NCBI GenBank assembly: GCA_002706335.1
Contig: PAKZ01000019.1
Location: 19,704-83,703, forward strand
Source: Ahrensia sp.
GTDB lineage: Bacteria; Pseudomonadota; Alphaproteobacteria; Rhizobiales; Rhizobiaceae
DNA: 64,000 nucleotides
Direction: 5' to 3'
Shown here: positions 1-9,479 of the stretch, piece after piece
How the letters are laid out: each line of letters begins with the position of its first letter
Numbering within the stretch: the first letter of the stretch is position 1
The notes under the pieces: generated by a model
The model's input: the letters and a program-made list of their open reading frames with translations, nothing else
Database searches by the model: none
What the model was told of the DNA's origin: nothing
Translations under genes and position numbers: made by a program

Positions 1-100
1 GATCCTCGCCGATCTCGCGATAGAGGTTGCCGATGCTCGCACAGCCCATGGCGATCTCTGTCACCTCGACATCCGTGCGCCCGATTTTCCTGGTCTTCAT
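1..100 (-). CDS. Aldo/keto reductase, N-terminal fragment cut by the window edge
   Basis: Reading the minus strand from the ATG at 98-100 gives about 33 residues beginning MKTRKIGRTDVEVTEIAMGC, the typical N-terminus of an aldo/keto reductase (strand beta-1 followed by the G-[CT] turn). An AGGAG ribosome binding site lies at 106-110. The gene runs off the left edge. It is divergent from an L-fuconolactonase-type hydrolase, and in sugar-acid pathways such reductases act as L-fucose or D-threo-aldose 1-dehydrogenases that make the lactone the hydrolase opens. That substrate assignment is inferred from the neighbour; the fragment is too short to show it. Confidence 0.75.
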   Translation of the reverse strand, partial: MKTRKIGRTDVEVTEIAMGCASIGNLYREIGED

Positions 101-110
101 GTCGTCGCTC

Positions 111-122
111 CTGCACGTGCAG
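111..122. promoter_or_regulatory. 12-bp perfect palindrome abutting the reductase RBS
   Basis: The sequence CTGCACGTGCAG is a perfect palindrome directly upstream of the minus-strand AGGAG ribosome binding site. Its position would let a bound protein block transcription or translation start of the reductase. No binding protein is visible in the window, so its role as an operator is conjecture. Confidence 0.3.
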
Positions 123-215
123 CTTCGGAAACGAACAGATCCACATGCGTCTGCGGGATAAGTACCCTGCCGAATTGAACGGTTGAGAGGACCGGCATTC
201 CGTCCCTTTGACCAC

Positions 216-239
216 GGTTGTATATTATTATATTCAACC
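216..239. promoter_or_regulatory. 24-bp AT-rich inverted repeat, candidate operator
   Basis: GGTTG and CAACC bracket an AT-rich core of TATAT-type sequence, giving a near-perfect dyad 23 bp upstream of the amidohydrolase start at 263. Arms of this form with an AT centre resemble operators of GntR/FadR-type regulators of sugar-acid genes. The dyad is seen directly; the regulator family is a guess. Confidence 0.4.
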
Positions 240-262
240 AATTTCCTTTGCAAGGAAAGACC

Positions 263-1090
263 ATGGTCATCGACGCTCATCAGCACTTCTGGCAGATAGA
301 CCGCGGCGACTATTCTTGGATGGACGACAGCGTAGCCGCGATCCGCAAAGACTACCTGCCCCGCGATATGGTCCATCACGCGCATGCCTGCGGCGTCACA
401 GGAACTGTGGTCGTGCAGGCCGCGCCAACGGTGGATGAAACCCTGTTCCTGCTGCAACTGGCGGATCGGCACGAGATCATCAAGGCTGTCGTCGGCTGGA
501 TCGACCTGGCCGGAGACGTCGTTGAACAACTAAGCCATATCTCCCATCCGGCGTTGCGCGGTGTCCGGCCCATGCTGCAGGATATCGAGGAAACGGACTG
601 GATTCTTCGCGATGAGGTCGTTGAGGGGTTGGGCAGGATCGCGAACGCGGGGCTCCGACTCGACGCGCTGATCACGTCGCGACACCTCGACACGATCGAT
701 GAACTGGCGCGAAGGCTCCCGAATCTGCCAATCGCGATCGACCATTGCGCAAAGCCCGTCTTCGACGGAAGCGATCCGGGCCGTTCCTGGCGGGAGGGAA
801 TGACGCAGCTTGCTGTCCGTCCCAATGTCTTCTGTAAGCTCTCCGGACTTGCCAACGAATATGGCCAAGGCTGGTCGGCGGAGACACTGCGACCGGCTTT
901 CGAGCATGTGGTGAAGGCATTCGGCCCCGACCGGTTGATGTGGGGGAGTGACTGGCCGGTCCTCGAACTGGCCGGGGACTATCGCAACTGGTTCGAAACG
1001 GCCGGCAAACTGGCCGACACGCTTTCGCAATCCGGGCGCTCCAGCCTGTTCCACGGCACGGCCGTCCGGTTCTACGGCATCGAAATGTGA
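263..1090 (+). CDS. Amidohydrolase, L-fucono-1,5-lactonase-like (COG3618)
   Basis: A 275-residue TIM-barrel metal-dependent hydrolase. The N-terminus MVIDAHQHFW holds the family H-x-H metal motif at residues 6 and 8, an IDHCAKP strand lies mid-protein, and the C-terminal MWGSDWPV carries the catalytic Asp. This is the signature of the lactonase branch of the amidohydrolase-2 family, which opens sugar lactones such as L-fucono- or L-rhamnonolactone. The start at 263 is chosen for the AAGGAAAG ribosome binding site just upstream; an earlier in-frame ATG at 218 falls inside the upstream dyad. The divergent aldo/keto reductase supports a sugar dehydrogenase plus lactonase pair. The exact sugar is unknown. 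Confidence 0.75.
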   Translation: MVIDAHQHFWQIDRGDYSWMDDSVAAIRKDYLPRDMVHHAHACGVTGTVVVQAAPTVDETLFLLQLADRHEIIKAVVGWIDLAGDVVEQLSHISHPALRGVRPMLQDIEETDWILRDEVVEGLGRIANAGLRLDALITSRHLDTIDELARRLPNLPIAIDHCAKPVFDGSDPGRSWREGMTQLAVRPNVFCKLSGLANEYGQGWSAETLRPAFEHVVKAFGPDRLMWGSDWPVLELAGDYRNWFETAGKLADTLSQSGRSSLFHGTAVRFYGIEM

Positions 1091-1112
1091 GCCGGCTGGC
1101 GGCGGGGACCTC

Positions 1113-3041
1113 CTACCGCTCTGCGGCCGGCAGCAGGAACCCTGCGAATAATGCGGACAAGTCCTCGAAGCCGTCCAGCGGAAGCACGTGAGCGATATAC
1201 TGGTCGGGACGCACCACGATCATGCAGCCTTTCTCGCGGTCGATTCCGCGCATCTCGAAGATGTCGCCGACGCCCTTGTGATCGACGCAGAAGGCCTTCT
1301 CATGGTCTTGCAGTCCAAGCCTGCCCTTCAACGGCTTGAGCAGTGACGGCATATCCTCATAGGCGAGCTGGTCGAAGGTTTGCTGGAACACCGCCCGGAA
1401 GTCGATCACCGTATCGATATCCTCGCCCTTGGCGGTGTGTTTCACCACCGGGGACGCGGGGTCGTTTTCCAGCCAGTCGGCCAGCTTGTGGATCGCCGAG
1501 CCCGGCGCGGAACTATCGTTCCTGCCGGCAAACGCGTAGATCCGCCAGCGGCCGTCCGCTTCCGCCACATGGCCGAGTTGCATCTGCATCGCGTCGGCGA
1601 TCCGCACAACCGGGGCGGAGTGAAAGCGGCGGCCAATTTCCTCGCCCGTGGCGAGCCCCTGATGGGTCGTCGGTCCGATCAGCGCGGATGCGTCATACTT
1701 GACCGCGAGGCCACCCGTAAATTCGAGATTGGCCTTGAAGTTGCGCACGAAACGAGGCTCCTCGGCGCCGGACCGCTCCGCTTCCGTCATTGGCTCTGAC
1801 ATGATGCGGGCCCATTTATGGTCGGTCTCGACGAGACGCTTCGCCTCGACAAGGCGTTCCGACTTGTAGCTGTGCAGCAGGCTAGGATCGGACCAGCCCT
1901 TGAACACATGCGCCAGTTTCCAGCCCAGATTGAAGCCGTCCTGCATGGAGACATTCATGCCCTGGCCGGCCTTCGGGCTGTGCGTGTGGCATGCATCGCC
2001 CGCCGTGAACACGCGTGGATTGCGCGTTCCCGCCTCTCCGTCCGGCACGTCGTCGAATGCATCGCTGATGCGATGACCGATCTCGTAGATTGACCACCAC
2101 GAGACCTCTTTCACGTCGATCGTGTACGGCGCCATGATCCGGTTCGCGGCGGCGATCATGTGCTCATGCGTCAGGTTGCGGTTGGCGACACGCTCGTCGG
2201 GGTTCAGCTTGTCCAGCTCTACATACATGCGGAACATGTAGCCGCCCTCGCGCGGCAGGATCAGCAGATTGCCCTCGCTCGCAGATGCGATAAGACATTT
2301 CTGCCGCACGTCCGGGAAATCCGTATTGGCGAGAATGTCCATCACGCCCCATGCCTGATGCGCCGCGTCGCCATGTAACTCACCGCCGATCGACTTGCGA
2401 ACGTTGGACCGCGCGCCGTCGCAGCCGACGACATAATTGGCGCGCACCTTGACCGTCTGTCCCCAGTTGACGCCGGTATCCTCGAGCGTGACCGTTACCG
2501 GGTGATCGTCCGTCGTCGGGTCGACCTCGACATGCTTGACCGCCCAGCTGTAGTCCGGCTCGAGGCGCGACGGCGAATTCTTCATCACGTCGAGGAACAG
2601 CTGATGCAGGCGCGCCTGGTTGATCAGGATATGCGGCATTTCCGAGGAATCGTCGGCGACGTCCTGAACCCGGTCCGCGCGCCGGATGCGCGCCGGGTTC
2701 TGCGGATCGGGCGTCCAGAAGGTCGTCTGGTTGACCCAATAACTCTCGCGCTTGACCTTTTCAGCGAAACCGAAGGCCTGGAACATCTCCATCGTGCGAG
2801 TGTTGATGCCGTCGGCCTTGCCCTTGGCGATGTTACGCGGGTCGCGCTCGACAATCATCGTCTCGATCTCGGGGAACTGCGACAGCTGCGCCGCAAGGCA
2901 CAGCCCTGCCGGGCCTGTGCCGGCGATCAGCACGTCGACCTTTTCGGGCAGCGGCGCATGCGCGCTGTATTCTCGGCGGCAAGGCGCCGCATTCTTGAGG
3001 TCCGGGTCACCCCCTCGAAAACCGTCCACATAGAATTGCAT
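1113..3041 (-). CDS. mobA: FAD-dependent aromatic hydroxylase, probable 3-hydroxybenzoate 4-monooxygenase
   Basis: A 642-residue flavoprotein hydroxylase. The FAD-binding GTGPAG motif is at residues 41-46, a second FAD/NADPH contact (VVGCDGARS) lies mid-protein, and GDACHTHSPKAGQGMN is the classic FAD-ribityl motif. A C-terminal thioredoxin-like domain follows, as in phenol hydroxylases. Length and layout match MobA, which converts 3-hydroxybenzoate to protocatechuate with NADPH and O2. The start at 3041 follows a strong AAAGGGAGGA ribosome binding site; a longer reading to 3092 lacks one. The divergent MarR gene is the arrangement known for mobA-mobR, and LigAB in this window would consume the product. 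Phenol 2-monooxygenase is the main alternative. Confidence 0.75.
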   Translation of the reverse strand: MQFYVDGFRGGDPDLKNAAPCRREYSAHAPLPEKVDVLIAGTGPAGLCLAAQLSQFPEIETMIVERDPRNIAKGKADGINTRTMEMFQAFGFAEKVKRESYWVNQTTFWTPDPQNPARIRRADRVQDVADDSSEMPHILINQARLHQLFLDVMKNSPSRLEPDYSWAVKHVEVDPTTDDHPVTVTLEDTGVNWGQTVKVRANYVVGCDGARSNVRKSIGGELHGDAAHQAWGVMDILANTDFPDVRQKCLIASASEGNLLILPREGGYMFRMYVELDKLNPDERVANRNLTHEHMIAAANRIMAPYTIDVKEVSWWSIYEIGHRISDAFDDVPDGEAGTRNPRVFTAGDACHTHSPKAGQGMNVSMQDGFNLGWKLAHVFKGWSDPSLLHSYKSERLVEAKRLVETDHKWARIMSEPMTEAERSGAEEPRFVRNFKANLEFTGGLAVKYDASALIGPTTHQGLATGEEIGRRFHSAPVVRIADAMQMQLGHVAEADGRWRIYAFAGRNDSSAPGSAIHKLADWLENDPASPVVKHTAKGEDIDTVIDFRAVFQQTFDQLAYEDMPSLLKPLKGRLGLQDHEKAFCVDHKGVGDIFEMRGIDREKGCMIVVRPDQYIAHVLPLDGFEDLSALFAGFLLPAAER

Positions 3042-3099
3042 CGTCGCTCCTCCCTTTCGTCCGGCCAGCGGGCCGCGGGTTGTGTGCGCCATTAATAAC

Positions 3100-3136
3100 T
3101 ATACTTATCATTTCGCGTCAACAAAAAATAAGTGTA
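3100..3136. promoter_or_regulatory. Inverted repeat between mobA and mobR, candidate MobR operator
   Basis: TATACTTAT at 3100-3108 and ATAAGTGTA at 3128-3136 form an inverted repeat with 8 of 9 bases matching, separated by 19 bp. It lies in the AT-rich divergent intergenic region between the hydroxylase start (3041) and the MarR start (3207). MarR proteins usually bind shorter dyads at such positions, so each arm might instead be part of a separate half-site. Confidence 0.4.
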
Positions 3137-3206
3137 CAAATCAATATCGCGAACCTATTGTTATTGCGATGTTTTGAAGATGCCTGAGCTGCGGGAGAGA
3201 CCGAGA

Positions 3207-3638
3207 ATGGAAACGCACCGGATGGTCGGTCACTTGATCCGCCGGCTTCATCAGATCTCCACCCACGTGTTCGCGCGGCGCGTGCAGGAGGCAGGGTTCG
3301 ATCTTACGCCGGTCCAATATGCAGCCCTGGATGCAATCATATCCGATCCCGGCATCGACCAAGCGGGCGTGGCCGCCCAGATCGCCTATGACCGCGCGAC
3401 GATCGGCGGGGTCATCGATCGTCTTGAGCAGAAGGGATATGTCGAACGTACCGTCTGCCTAAGTGACCGCCGCGCCCGCGAAGTGCGGCCGACCGATAGC
3501 GGCAGACAAGCCTTCAACGAGATATCGCCGATCGTGGCCGCCCTGCAGAAAGACATACTCGGAGACCTGGACGAAGCCGAACGCGCCGAATTTCACGCGC
3601 TTGCAGCAAAGGCGATCGCAACAGCCGACATTCGTTGA
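3207..3638 (+). CDS. mobR: MarR family transcriptional regulator (MobR-like)
   Basis: A 143-residue winged-helix protein. The recognition helix region AAQIAYDRATIGGVIDRLEQ is followed by the wing residues LSDRRAREVRPT, the standard MarR layout with the conserved D-x-R in the wing. The start at 3207 is preferred because GGGAGAG lies 7 nt upstream; ATGs at 3180 and 3132 are possible. It is divergent from the hydroxylase gene, the arrangement in which MobR represses mobA until 3-hydroxybenzoate binds. The ligand is inferred from that arrangement. Confidence 0.8.
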   Translation: METHRMVGHLIRRLHQISTHVFARRVQEAGFDLTPVQYAALDAIISDPGIDQAGVAAQIAYDRATIGGVIDRLEQKGYVERTVCLSDRRAREVRPTDSGRQAFNEISPIVAALQKDILGDLDEAERAEFHALAAKAIATADIR

Positions 3639-3662
3639 CGTCCCCTCCGGCCCGTCAGAGCC

Positions 3663-4718
3663 TCAGATATCGTCTTCCGCCTTACGGCGGCCTGACGCGG
3701 CATAGCGCACAATACCGTCGGGTCCGGCGGTTCTCGTTAGTTCGCCCCGGCGCAGCATCCGGTTCACATGGGCAAGCGTTTCGCTAAAGGCAAAGCCAAA
3801 CTGGTGAAGATCCAGTTCGCGAGGAAAGACTACGGGAACCAGATCGTTGACTGTCATCGGCCCGGCTCGCACGGCCTCGCCAATCAAATCGCAGCGCCGG
3901 TCATGATGTTCGACCAGTTCGCTGCAGCGCGCATGCAGTCCTGTGAATGGCAGTTGGTGCCCGGGCAGGACGAGGACATCGTCCGGCAGATTGTCGCGAA
4001 TGCGCCGGGCCGTCCGCACGAAATGGCCGAGCGGGTCTCCGTCCGGCTCGTTCGGCCAGACGCTGACATTTGGAGATATCTTCGCGATCACCTGATCGGC
4101 GGGAAAGAATAGCTGATCCTCGTCGCAATAAAGCATCACTTGCTCTGGCGCATGTCCGTCACCCGTCAGGATGCGAAAACGCCGGGCGCCGATCGTTATC
4201 ATGTCGCGCGACAGCAGGCGCAGGAAGGTGTTGGGCAGCGGTGAAACCATGCGCAGATAGTCCAGGCCATGAGTGCCCATTTGGTCCGCGACTTCGCGCG
4301 TGGTTCCGTGATTGATGTAGAAATCATGGAACTGGCGATCCTGCGGCGAACCGGGCGCGAGCGACAGATTGGCGCATGCGAGATAGGCGGTCTGGCTGGT
4401 GAGCAGGGGGATCTCCGCCCTGCGGCACAGCCAGCCCGCAAGGCCGATGTGATCGGGATGATGATGCGTGACAATGAGGCGCGTCAGGCGCGAGCCGGCA
4501 AGCGGCCCGGCCAGAACCGCCTCCCAGAGGTCGATCGTGCGTTGATCCCAGATACCGGCATCGAGAACGCACCAGCCGTCGCCATCCTCGATCAGGTAGA
4601 TATTGACATGGTCGAGCCGGAAGGGCAGCGGCAACCGCATCCACATGATGCCCGGTGCGATGTCGAGCAATTTGCCGAATGCCGGCGGCTCGGGATAGGG
4701 AAACTGAATGTTGGTCAT
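3663..4718 (-). CDS. MBL-fold metallo-hydrolase
   Basis: A 351-residue metallo-beta-lactamase-fold enzyme. THHHPDHIG at residues 84-92 is the zinc-binding H-x-H-x-D-H motif, preceded by the VLDAG strand, with a further GDGHAPEQ metal histidine and PGHQLPF downstream. The C-terminal region is rich in helices and has a winged-helix-like character, as in LACTB2-type hydrolases. Family members hydrolyse thioesters, lactones or phosphodiesters, and the substrate cannot be read here. Its start overlaps the panC stop by 4 bp (ATGA), so it is probably translated from the panBC message. Confidence 0.8.
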   Translation of the reverse strand: MTNIQFPYPEPPAFGKLLDIAPGIMWMRLPLPFRLDHVNIYLIEDGDGWCVLDAGIWDQRTIDLWEAVLAGPLAGSRLTRLIVTHHHPDHIGLAGWLCRRAEIPLLTSQTAYLACANLSLAPGSPQDRQFHDFYINHGTTREVADQMGTHGLDYLRMVSPLPNTFLRLLSRDMITIGARRFRILTGDGHAPEQVMLYCDEDQLFFPADQVIAKISPNVSVWPNEPDGDPLGHFVRTARRIRDNLPDDVLVLPGHQLPFTGLHARCSELVEHHDRRCDLIGEAVRAGPMTVNDLVPVVFPRELDLHQFGFAFSETLAHVNRMLRRGELTRTAGPDGIVRYAASGRRKAEDDI

Positions 4719-5581
4719 GCGTTTGAAAGCGTTCCTGATGGCACCGGTACATTGTCGATGAGACGCGTCTCGCCGAGCCAGGCGGCGGCGAGCAGACGCG
4801 CAGGTCTCGCCGCATCGCTGACGGGGGAGAGATCGTCAGAAGATCTCAGCTCCAGATATTCGACCTCGCGATAGCCGGCTGCGAGAAGCTGTGCGCGACC
4901 GTCGGCAAGAACCGGCGCAGCCGGCGCTCCGGACGCGATCCGGTCGGCCAACGAGAAAAGCACCCGCGCCAGCGCCGGCGCGACGACGCGCTGCTCCGGC
5001 GACAGCCGCACATTGCGCGATGACAGCGCCAGCCCGTCCGGCTCGCGAATTGTCGGGCATCCGGTCACTTCGATCGGCATGTCGATATCGGCGGCAAGCC
5101 GTTTGACGACATGCAATTGTTGGTAGTCCTTCTCGCCGAAAAAGGCGAGATCGGCGCCCGTCTGCAAGAACAGTTTTGCCACGACCGTGGAAACCCCATC
5201 GAAATGGCCGGGCCGGAACGCGCCGCACAGGCCCTCCGATACGCCGGCGACCGAGACAGTTGTCGAAAATCCCGACGGATACATCTCGCCGCCATCCGGG
5301 CAATAAAGAAGATGCGCGCCGACGGGCGTCAGCTTCGCCGCGTCCTCGACCTCTGTGCGCGGATAGGCGGCCAGATCGGCCGCGCTGTTGAACTGTTTGG
5401 GATTGACGAACAGCGTGACAATCACCCGGTCCGCTTCCGCCAGCGCCGCCCGCACCAGGCTCAAATGGCCCTCATGCAGAGCACCCATGGTCGGCACCAC
5501 CGCCACGCGGTTCCCGTCGGCGCGCCAATCCGCGACCGTGCGGCGCAGTTCGGCCACCGTCCTGACGATCGGAACGCTCAT
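4715..5581 (-). CDS. panC: Pantothenate synthetase
   Basis: A 288-residue pantoate-beta-alanine ligase, the last step of pantothenate (vitamin B5) synthesis: ATP-dependent joining of pantoate and beta-alanine in the cytoplasm. The nucleotide-binding [14 protein letters not shown] holds the HxGH motif at residues 36-39; [12 protein letters not shown] and the later SSRN segment are further family signatures. Length is typical. It overlaps panB by 4 bp and the MBL hydrolase by 4 bp, giving a translationally coupled panB-panC-hydrolase operon. Confidence 0.97.
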   Translation of the reverse strand: MSVPIVRTVAELRRTVADWRADGNRVAVVPTMGALHEGHLSLVRAALAEADRVIVTLFVNPKQFNSAADLAAYPRTEVEDAAKLTPVGAHLLYCPDGGEMYPSGFSTTVSVAGVSEGLCGAFRPGHFDGVSTVVAKLFLQTGADLAFFGEKDYQQLHVVKRLAADIDMPIEVTGCPTIREPDGLALSSRNVRLSPEQRVVAPALARVLFSLADRIASGAPAAPVLADGRAQLLAAGYREVEYLELRSSDDLSPVSDAARPARLLAAAWLGETRLIDNVPVPSGTLSNA

Positions 5582-6420
5582 GCGGTCTCCGAGCCTCCGC
5601 TGCCTTGGACATCCATAAAGACATGGTTCTCATCCGGGAACGCCCGGTCGCGCACGTCCTTCGCATAGGCCGAAATCGCTTCATCGGCCGCGCGTCCGAG
5701 ATCGGCATAGCGCTTGACGAATTTCGGCTTGAAGTCCGTGAACATGCCAAGCATATCGTCGATGACAAGGATCTGCCCGTCGCAGGCCGGCGAGGCCCCT
5801 ATGCCGATTGTCGGGACCGCGAGTTCCGAAGTGATCTTTCGGGCAAGGCTTTCGGTGAGTTTTTCGAGGACGACCGAGAAGGCGCCTGCTTCCGCCACGG
5901 CCAGAGCATCGCGCCGGATCCGCTCCGCCGCCTCGCCGCGCCCCTGCACGCGGTAGCCGCCAAAGGCATTGACCGCCTGCGGCGTGAGCCCGACATGGCC
6001 CATCACCGGAATGCCCCGCGTCGTCAGGAAAGAAATCGTCTCACGCATGGTCTCGCCGCCTTCCAGCTTGACCGCCGCGCATCCAGTCTCCGACATCAGC
6101 CGCGCGGCGTTGCGGAAAGCCTGTGCCGGGCCTTCTTCGTAGGAGCCGAAAGGCATGTCGACGACCATCAGCGCCTTCTTCAGACCGCGCCGCACGGCCT
6201 TGCCGTGGAGAACCATCATCTCCATCGTGACCTCCAGCGTGGAAGGCAATCCGTGCAGCACCATGCCCACGCTGTCGCCGACGAGAGCGATGTCGCAATG
6301 CGCGTCCGACAGCGCCGCGACCGGCGTCGTATAAGCGGTCAGGCAAACCAGCGGTACGGTGCCCTTGCGCGCCATGATATCGGGGACGGTAATCGCCTTG
6401 ACGGGACCCGTTGCACTCAT
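5578..6420 (-). CDS. panB: 3-methyl-2-oxobutanoate hydroxymethyltransferase
   Basis: A 280-residue ketopantoate hydroxymethyltransferase. It transfers a one-carbon unit from methylenetetrahydrofolate to 2-ketoisovalerate, the committed step of pantothenate synthesis. Visible signatures are LVCLTAYT near the N-terminus, the metal-site [27 protein letters not shown] and [14 protein letters not shown]. It is the first gene of the panB-panC-hydrolase operon. The substrate 2-ketoisovalerate is also the valine precursor and breakdown product, and a separate valine catabolic operon lies at 25.6-30.3 kb. Confidence 0.97.
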   Translation of the reverse strand: MSATGPVKAITVPDIMARKGTVPLVCLTAYTTPVAALSDAHCDIALVGDSVGMVLHGLPSTLEVTMEMMVLHGKAVRRGLKKALMVVDMPFGSYEEGPAQAFRNAARLMSETGCAAVKLEGGETMRETISFLTTRGIPVMGHVGLTPQAVNAFGGYRVQGRGEAAERIRRDALAVAEAGAFSVVLEKLTESLARKITSELAVPTIGIGASPACDGQILVIDDMLGMFTDFKPKFVKRYADLGRAADEAISAYAKDVRDRAFPDENHVFMDVQGSGGSETA

Positions 6421-6475
6421 CTTTTCGGTCTACCTCCTATTGGGTCAGGACCCCGCTGCCAAACTGCAATGGTCC

Positions 6476-7246
6476 TCACCGGTTCTTGAAACCGGGTGTC
6501 CTTTTGTTGACGAAGGCGTCCATGCCTTCTTTCTGATCCTCGGTCGCGAACATCGAGTAGAAGACGCGCCTTTCGAACATCAGACCCTCCGAAAGCGTGG
6601 TTTCGAAGGCGCGGTTGACTGCTTCCTTGGCCATCAGAACCGAAGGCCGACCGAAGGATGCGACCGCTTTCGCGGCGGTTAGCGCCTCGCCCATGAGCTT
6701 GTCATGCGGCACGACCCGCGCCACCAGACCGGCCCTTTCGGCTTCCGCCGCATCCATCATCCGACCGGTGAGAATCAGGTCCATCGCCTTGGCTTTTCCG
6801 ACCGCCTTGACCAGCCGCTGCGTGCCGCCCCAGCCCGGCATCACGCCAAGTTTGATTTCCGGCTGGCCGAATTTCGCCTTGTCCGAGGCGATGACGATGT
6901 CGCACATCATCGCGATCTCGCATCCGCCGCCGAGGGCAAAGCCGTTGACGGCCGCAACCATCGGCTTGCGTGTCGCGGCGAAGCGCTCCCAGCCCGCCTG
7001 GATGTCGGCCATGAACATATCCATGTAGGATTTGTCCGCCATCTCCTTGATATCGGCGCCCGCCACGAAAGCCTTGTCGCCCGCGCCGGTGATCAGGATG
7101 CAGCCAATCTTGTCATCCGCGTCGAACTTCGCCGCCGCCGCGATCAGGTCGCGCATCACCTCGTGATTGATCGCGTTGAGCGCGCTCGGCCGGTTGATCG
7201 TGATAATGCCGACACCTTCGTCGACCGATGTTACGACTTCGCTCAT
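6476..7246 (-). CDS. Enoyl-CoA hydratase
   Basis: A 256-residue crotonase-fold protein. [10 protein letters not shown] provides the oxyanion-hole segment, [11 protein letters not shown] holds the first catalytic glutamate and [17 protein letters not shown] the second, so hydratase activity on short or medium enoyl-CoA is expected. Full-length for the family. It stands alone, 55 bp upstream of panB on the same strand, with no pathway partner immediately adjacent. It may serve general fatty acid or branched-chain amino acid beta-oxidation, including the hydration step missing from the valine operon in this window. Confidence 0.9.
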   Translation of the reverse strand: MSEVVTSVDEGVGIITINRPSALNAINHEVMRDLIAAAAKFDADDKIGCILITGAGDKAFVAGADIKEMADKSYMDMFMADIQAGWERFAATRKPMVAAVNGFALGGGCEIAMMCDIVIASDKAKFGQPEIKLGVMPGWGGTQRLVKAVGKAKAMDLILTGRMMDAAEAERAGLVARVVPHDKLMGEALTAAKAVASFGRPSVLMAKEAVNRAFETTLSEGLMFERRVFYSMFATEDQKEGMDAFVNKRTPGFKNR

Positions 7247-7403
7247 CTCTTTTCTCCGACTGGCTTCCGATAGGACTGCGATTGCGGTTACGGCTTTGGT
7301 CCGACCGTTAGCGCCTTTCTAGTCGAACCGCGCCGCCGGGCAAGCAAAAGCGCACCGCGAATCGGCCGAGGCGAGCACACGCCAAAAAAAAACGTCTAGC
7401 GGC

Positions 7404-7433
7404 TGATCCGATTGACGAACAACCGCGTAATCT
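7404..7433 (+). promoter_or_regulatory. RpoE-type promoter of rpoE-chrR
   Basis: TGATCC at 7404-7409 and TAATCT at 7428-7433 are separated by exactly 18 bp, matching the promoter pattern of the singlet-oxygen RpoE family (TGATCC-N18-TAA-rich -10). It lies 29 bp before the rpoE start, so autoregulation is expected. The same two elements recur twice at 11.6-11.7 kb. Confidence 0.8.
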
Positions 7434-7462
7434 GGCTAACGTTATCAGGAACGGTGAAACCA

Positions 7463-8050
7463 ATGGCGCCAAGCGCTGTGCAGGTGAGAACATTGGAAAG
7501 ATACGACGGTGATCCTGATTTCACCGCCCTGATGAGTCGCATAAGCGAACGCGACAGAGACGCGTTCGAGACGCTGTTCGTTCATTTCGGCCCGCGCGTG
7601 AAAGCGTTGATGCTGAAGAGCGGCGCCGAGCACTCGGTCGCCGAGGACATCGTCCAGGACGTGTTCATGTCGGTTTGGCGAAAAGCCGACTATTACGCGC
7701 CCGAGCGCGGTGCGGTGAGCACATGGATATACTCCATTGCAAGAAACGCCCGTATTGACCGGCTCAGGCGTCAGTCGTCGAAGCCATATGATGACATTTC
7801 GGAGATGGAGATCGAAGCTTCAGATCCGGACGCGGAAGAAGAACTCGCCTTGGTGCAGCGTGCTGACAAGGTTGCGGAAGCCATGGTCGAACTGCCAGAC
7901 GAACAGCGGCAGATCATCGAACTGGCTTACATGCACGACTTGCCGCAAAGCGAGATCGCCACGCGCCTGTCGCTGCCGCTCGGAACAGTGAAATCACGTA
8001 TGCGCCTCGCTTATGCGAAGTTGAAACAGAAACTGGAAGAAATACGATGA
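7463..8050 (+). CDS. rpoE: ECF sigma factor, RpoE of the ChrR type
   Basis: A 195-residue extracytoplasmic-function sigma factor. Region 2 runs from FETLFVHFGPR to STWIYSIARNARIDRLRRQ, and region 4 carries LPDEQRQIIELAY and the helix-turn-helix QSEIATRLSLPLGTVKSRM. The start at 7463 is chosen because it lies downstream of the promoter -10; the in-frame ATG at 7412 lies inside the promoter. The gene overlaps the ChrR-type anti-sigma factor by 4 bp. By analogy with Rhodobacter, singlet oxygen releases this sigma factor to activate photo-oxidative defence genes. Confidence 0.92.
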   Translation: MAPSAVQVRTLERYDGDPDFTALMSRISERDRDAFETLFVHFGPRVKALMLKSGAEHSVAEDIVQDVFMSVWRKADYYAPERGAVSTWIYSIARNARIDRLRRQSSKPYDDISEMEIEASDPDAEEELALVQRADKVAEAMVELPDEQRQIIELAYMHDLPQSEIATRLSLPLGTVKSRMRLAYAKLKQKLEEIR

Positions 8051-8694
8051 CGATCGCCCATCATCTCGATGATGCGACATTGATGCGCTACGCAAGCGGC
8101 GACTTAGACGAGGCCTTTCTCGTGGTCGTCGCCACGCATTTGGCAATGTGCGAGCAATGCCGCAAGGCCGTGCGCTATGCAGAGGAACTGGGAGGCGAAA
8201 TGCTGTTCGCTTGTGAACCTGCGGATATGAATCCCGCCGCCCTCAATACCCTCTTGAACAGGATCGACGCCGACGAACCCGCTTTGGCGAGACAGGAAGC
8301 TGTTCGAGGTGATCTGCCAGCGCCGCTCGCACGGAAGGTCGGTCAGAGCCTCGAAAACATTGCCTGGCGGAGGGTCGCGCCCGGCGTGAAAAGGCACGTG
8401 ATCGAAATGGACAATTCAACGTCCTCTTCGCTCTACATGCTCTGGATTGCACCAGGGGTCGCCGTTCCCGAACATGGCCATGGCGGCTCCGAAATGACGC
8501 TGATCCTGTCGGGTGCCTATCGCGATGATCTCGGCCGGTTCGGGCCCGGCGACGTCGCCGATCTCGACGAACATGTCGAGCACCAGCCGCGCGTCGAGGA
8601 TGGAGCGCCCTGTATTTGCCTCATCGCTACTGAAACACGCGCCCGGTTCTCGGGACTGATCGGACGGTTGATGCAGCCCTTCGTCGGCATTTGA
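8047..8694 (+). CDS. chrR: ChrR family zinc-binding anti-sigma factor
   Basis: A 215-residue two-domain anti-sigma factor. The N-terminal zinc anti-sigma domain has ligands H6, H31, C35 and C38, the same numbering I recall for Rhodobacter ChrR. The C-terminal cupin holds H143, H145, E149 and H179 (PEHGHGGSE then EHVEHQ), the second metal site needed to sense singlet oxygen. Translationally coupled to rpoE (ATGA overlap). In the cytoplasm it holds RpoE inactive until the signal triggers its loss. Confidence 0.93.
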   Translation: MTIAHHLDDATLMRYASGDLDEAFLVVVATHLAMCEQCRKAVRYAEELGGEMLFACEPADMNPAALNTLLNRIDADEPALARQEAVRGDLPAPLARKVGQSLENIAWRRVAPGVKRHVIEMDNSTSSSLYMLWIAPGVAVPEHGHGGSEMTLILSGAYRDDLGRFGPGDVADLDEHVEHQPRVEDGAPCICLIATETRARFSGLIGRLMQPFVGI

Positions 8695-8699
8695 CCGTC

Positions 8700-9470
8700 A
8701 TGTCATTCCCGGATTCATCCTGGAAGGTGGCCTGGATTACCGGAGCCAGTTCGGGCATTGGCCGCGAGTTGGCCTCGTTGCTCGACACGAAGGCCGGCAA
8801 GGTCGTGGTGTCGGCACGTTCGTCCGAGAAGCTCGACAAACTGGCCGCCGGCAGCCAGGCGATAAAGCCCTATCCTCTCGACGTGACCGACGAGACAGCT
8901 GTTTCTGCTTGTGTCGACAGTATCGAGAGCGACCTCGGGCCGATCGATCTTGCCGTCTTCTGTGCCGGAACATGGGCGATCATGGATCAGGGCGAGATCG
9001 ATATCGATGCAATCCGCAGCGGTGTCGAGGTCAACTATATGGGCGTGGTCAATGCGCTGGCGGCCTTGGTGCCGCGCATGCGCGAGCGCGGCCAGGGCCA
9101 TATAGCGATCGTTGCTTCGGTCGCCGGCTATCGCGGCTTGCCGCGCGCCACGGCATACGGCCCGACCAAGGCCGCTCTCATCAATCTGGCGGAAACACTG
9201 AAAAGCGAGCTGGAACCGTTCGGAATCACGGTTTCGGTGGTCAATCCGGGTTTTGTCGACACGCCAATGACCAGCGACAACCCCTTTCCGATGCCCGGAA
9301 TCATGCCGGCCGACAAAGCAGCGCAAGCGCTGCTCGCCGGATTGGAGAAACGGCGCTTCGAAATTATCTTTCCGCGTGGATTTGTCTATGCGGTCAAGCT
9401 TCTTCGCATCCTGCCCTACCGCCTGTTCTTCTGGTACGTGTCGCGTACGATGATCGACAAGAAGGGCTGA
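8700..9470 (+). CDS. Short-chain dehydrogenase/reductase
   Basis: A 256-residue classical SDR. The cofactor motif TGASSGIG is near the N-terminus and the catalytic residues are the Ser of IVASVAGYRG and the YGPTK tyrosine-lysine pair. A hydrophobic C-terminal segment (residues ~225-245) suggests membrane contact. It begins within a few bases of the chrR stop, so it belongs to the rpoE-chrR transcript. SDRs of this kind are regular members of RpoE-ChrR regulons; the substrate is unknown, possibly a lipid. The start at 8700 (ATG) is preferred over the overlapping TTG at 8691. Confidence 0.88.
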   Translation: MSFPDSSWKVAWITGASSGIGRELASLLDTKAGKVVVSARSSEKLDKLAAGSQAIKPYPLDVTDETAVSACVDSIESDLGPIDLAVFCAGTWAIMDQGEIDIDAIRSGVEVNYMGVVNALAALVPRMRERGQGHIAIVASVAGYRGLPRATAYGPTKAALINLAETLKSELEPFGITVSVVNPGFVDTPMTSDNPFPMPGIMPADKAAQALLAGLEKRRFEIIFPRGFVYAVKLLRILPYRLFFWYVSRTMIDKKG

Positions 9471-9479
9471 CGCGCCGGT

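Noticed and set aside
7448..7475. GGAAC just upstream of the rpoE start
   Set aside because: No GTT lies 16-17 bp downstream; a TGATCC-N18-TAATCT promoter already accounts for this gene.
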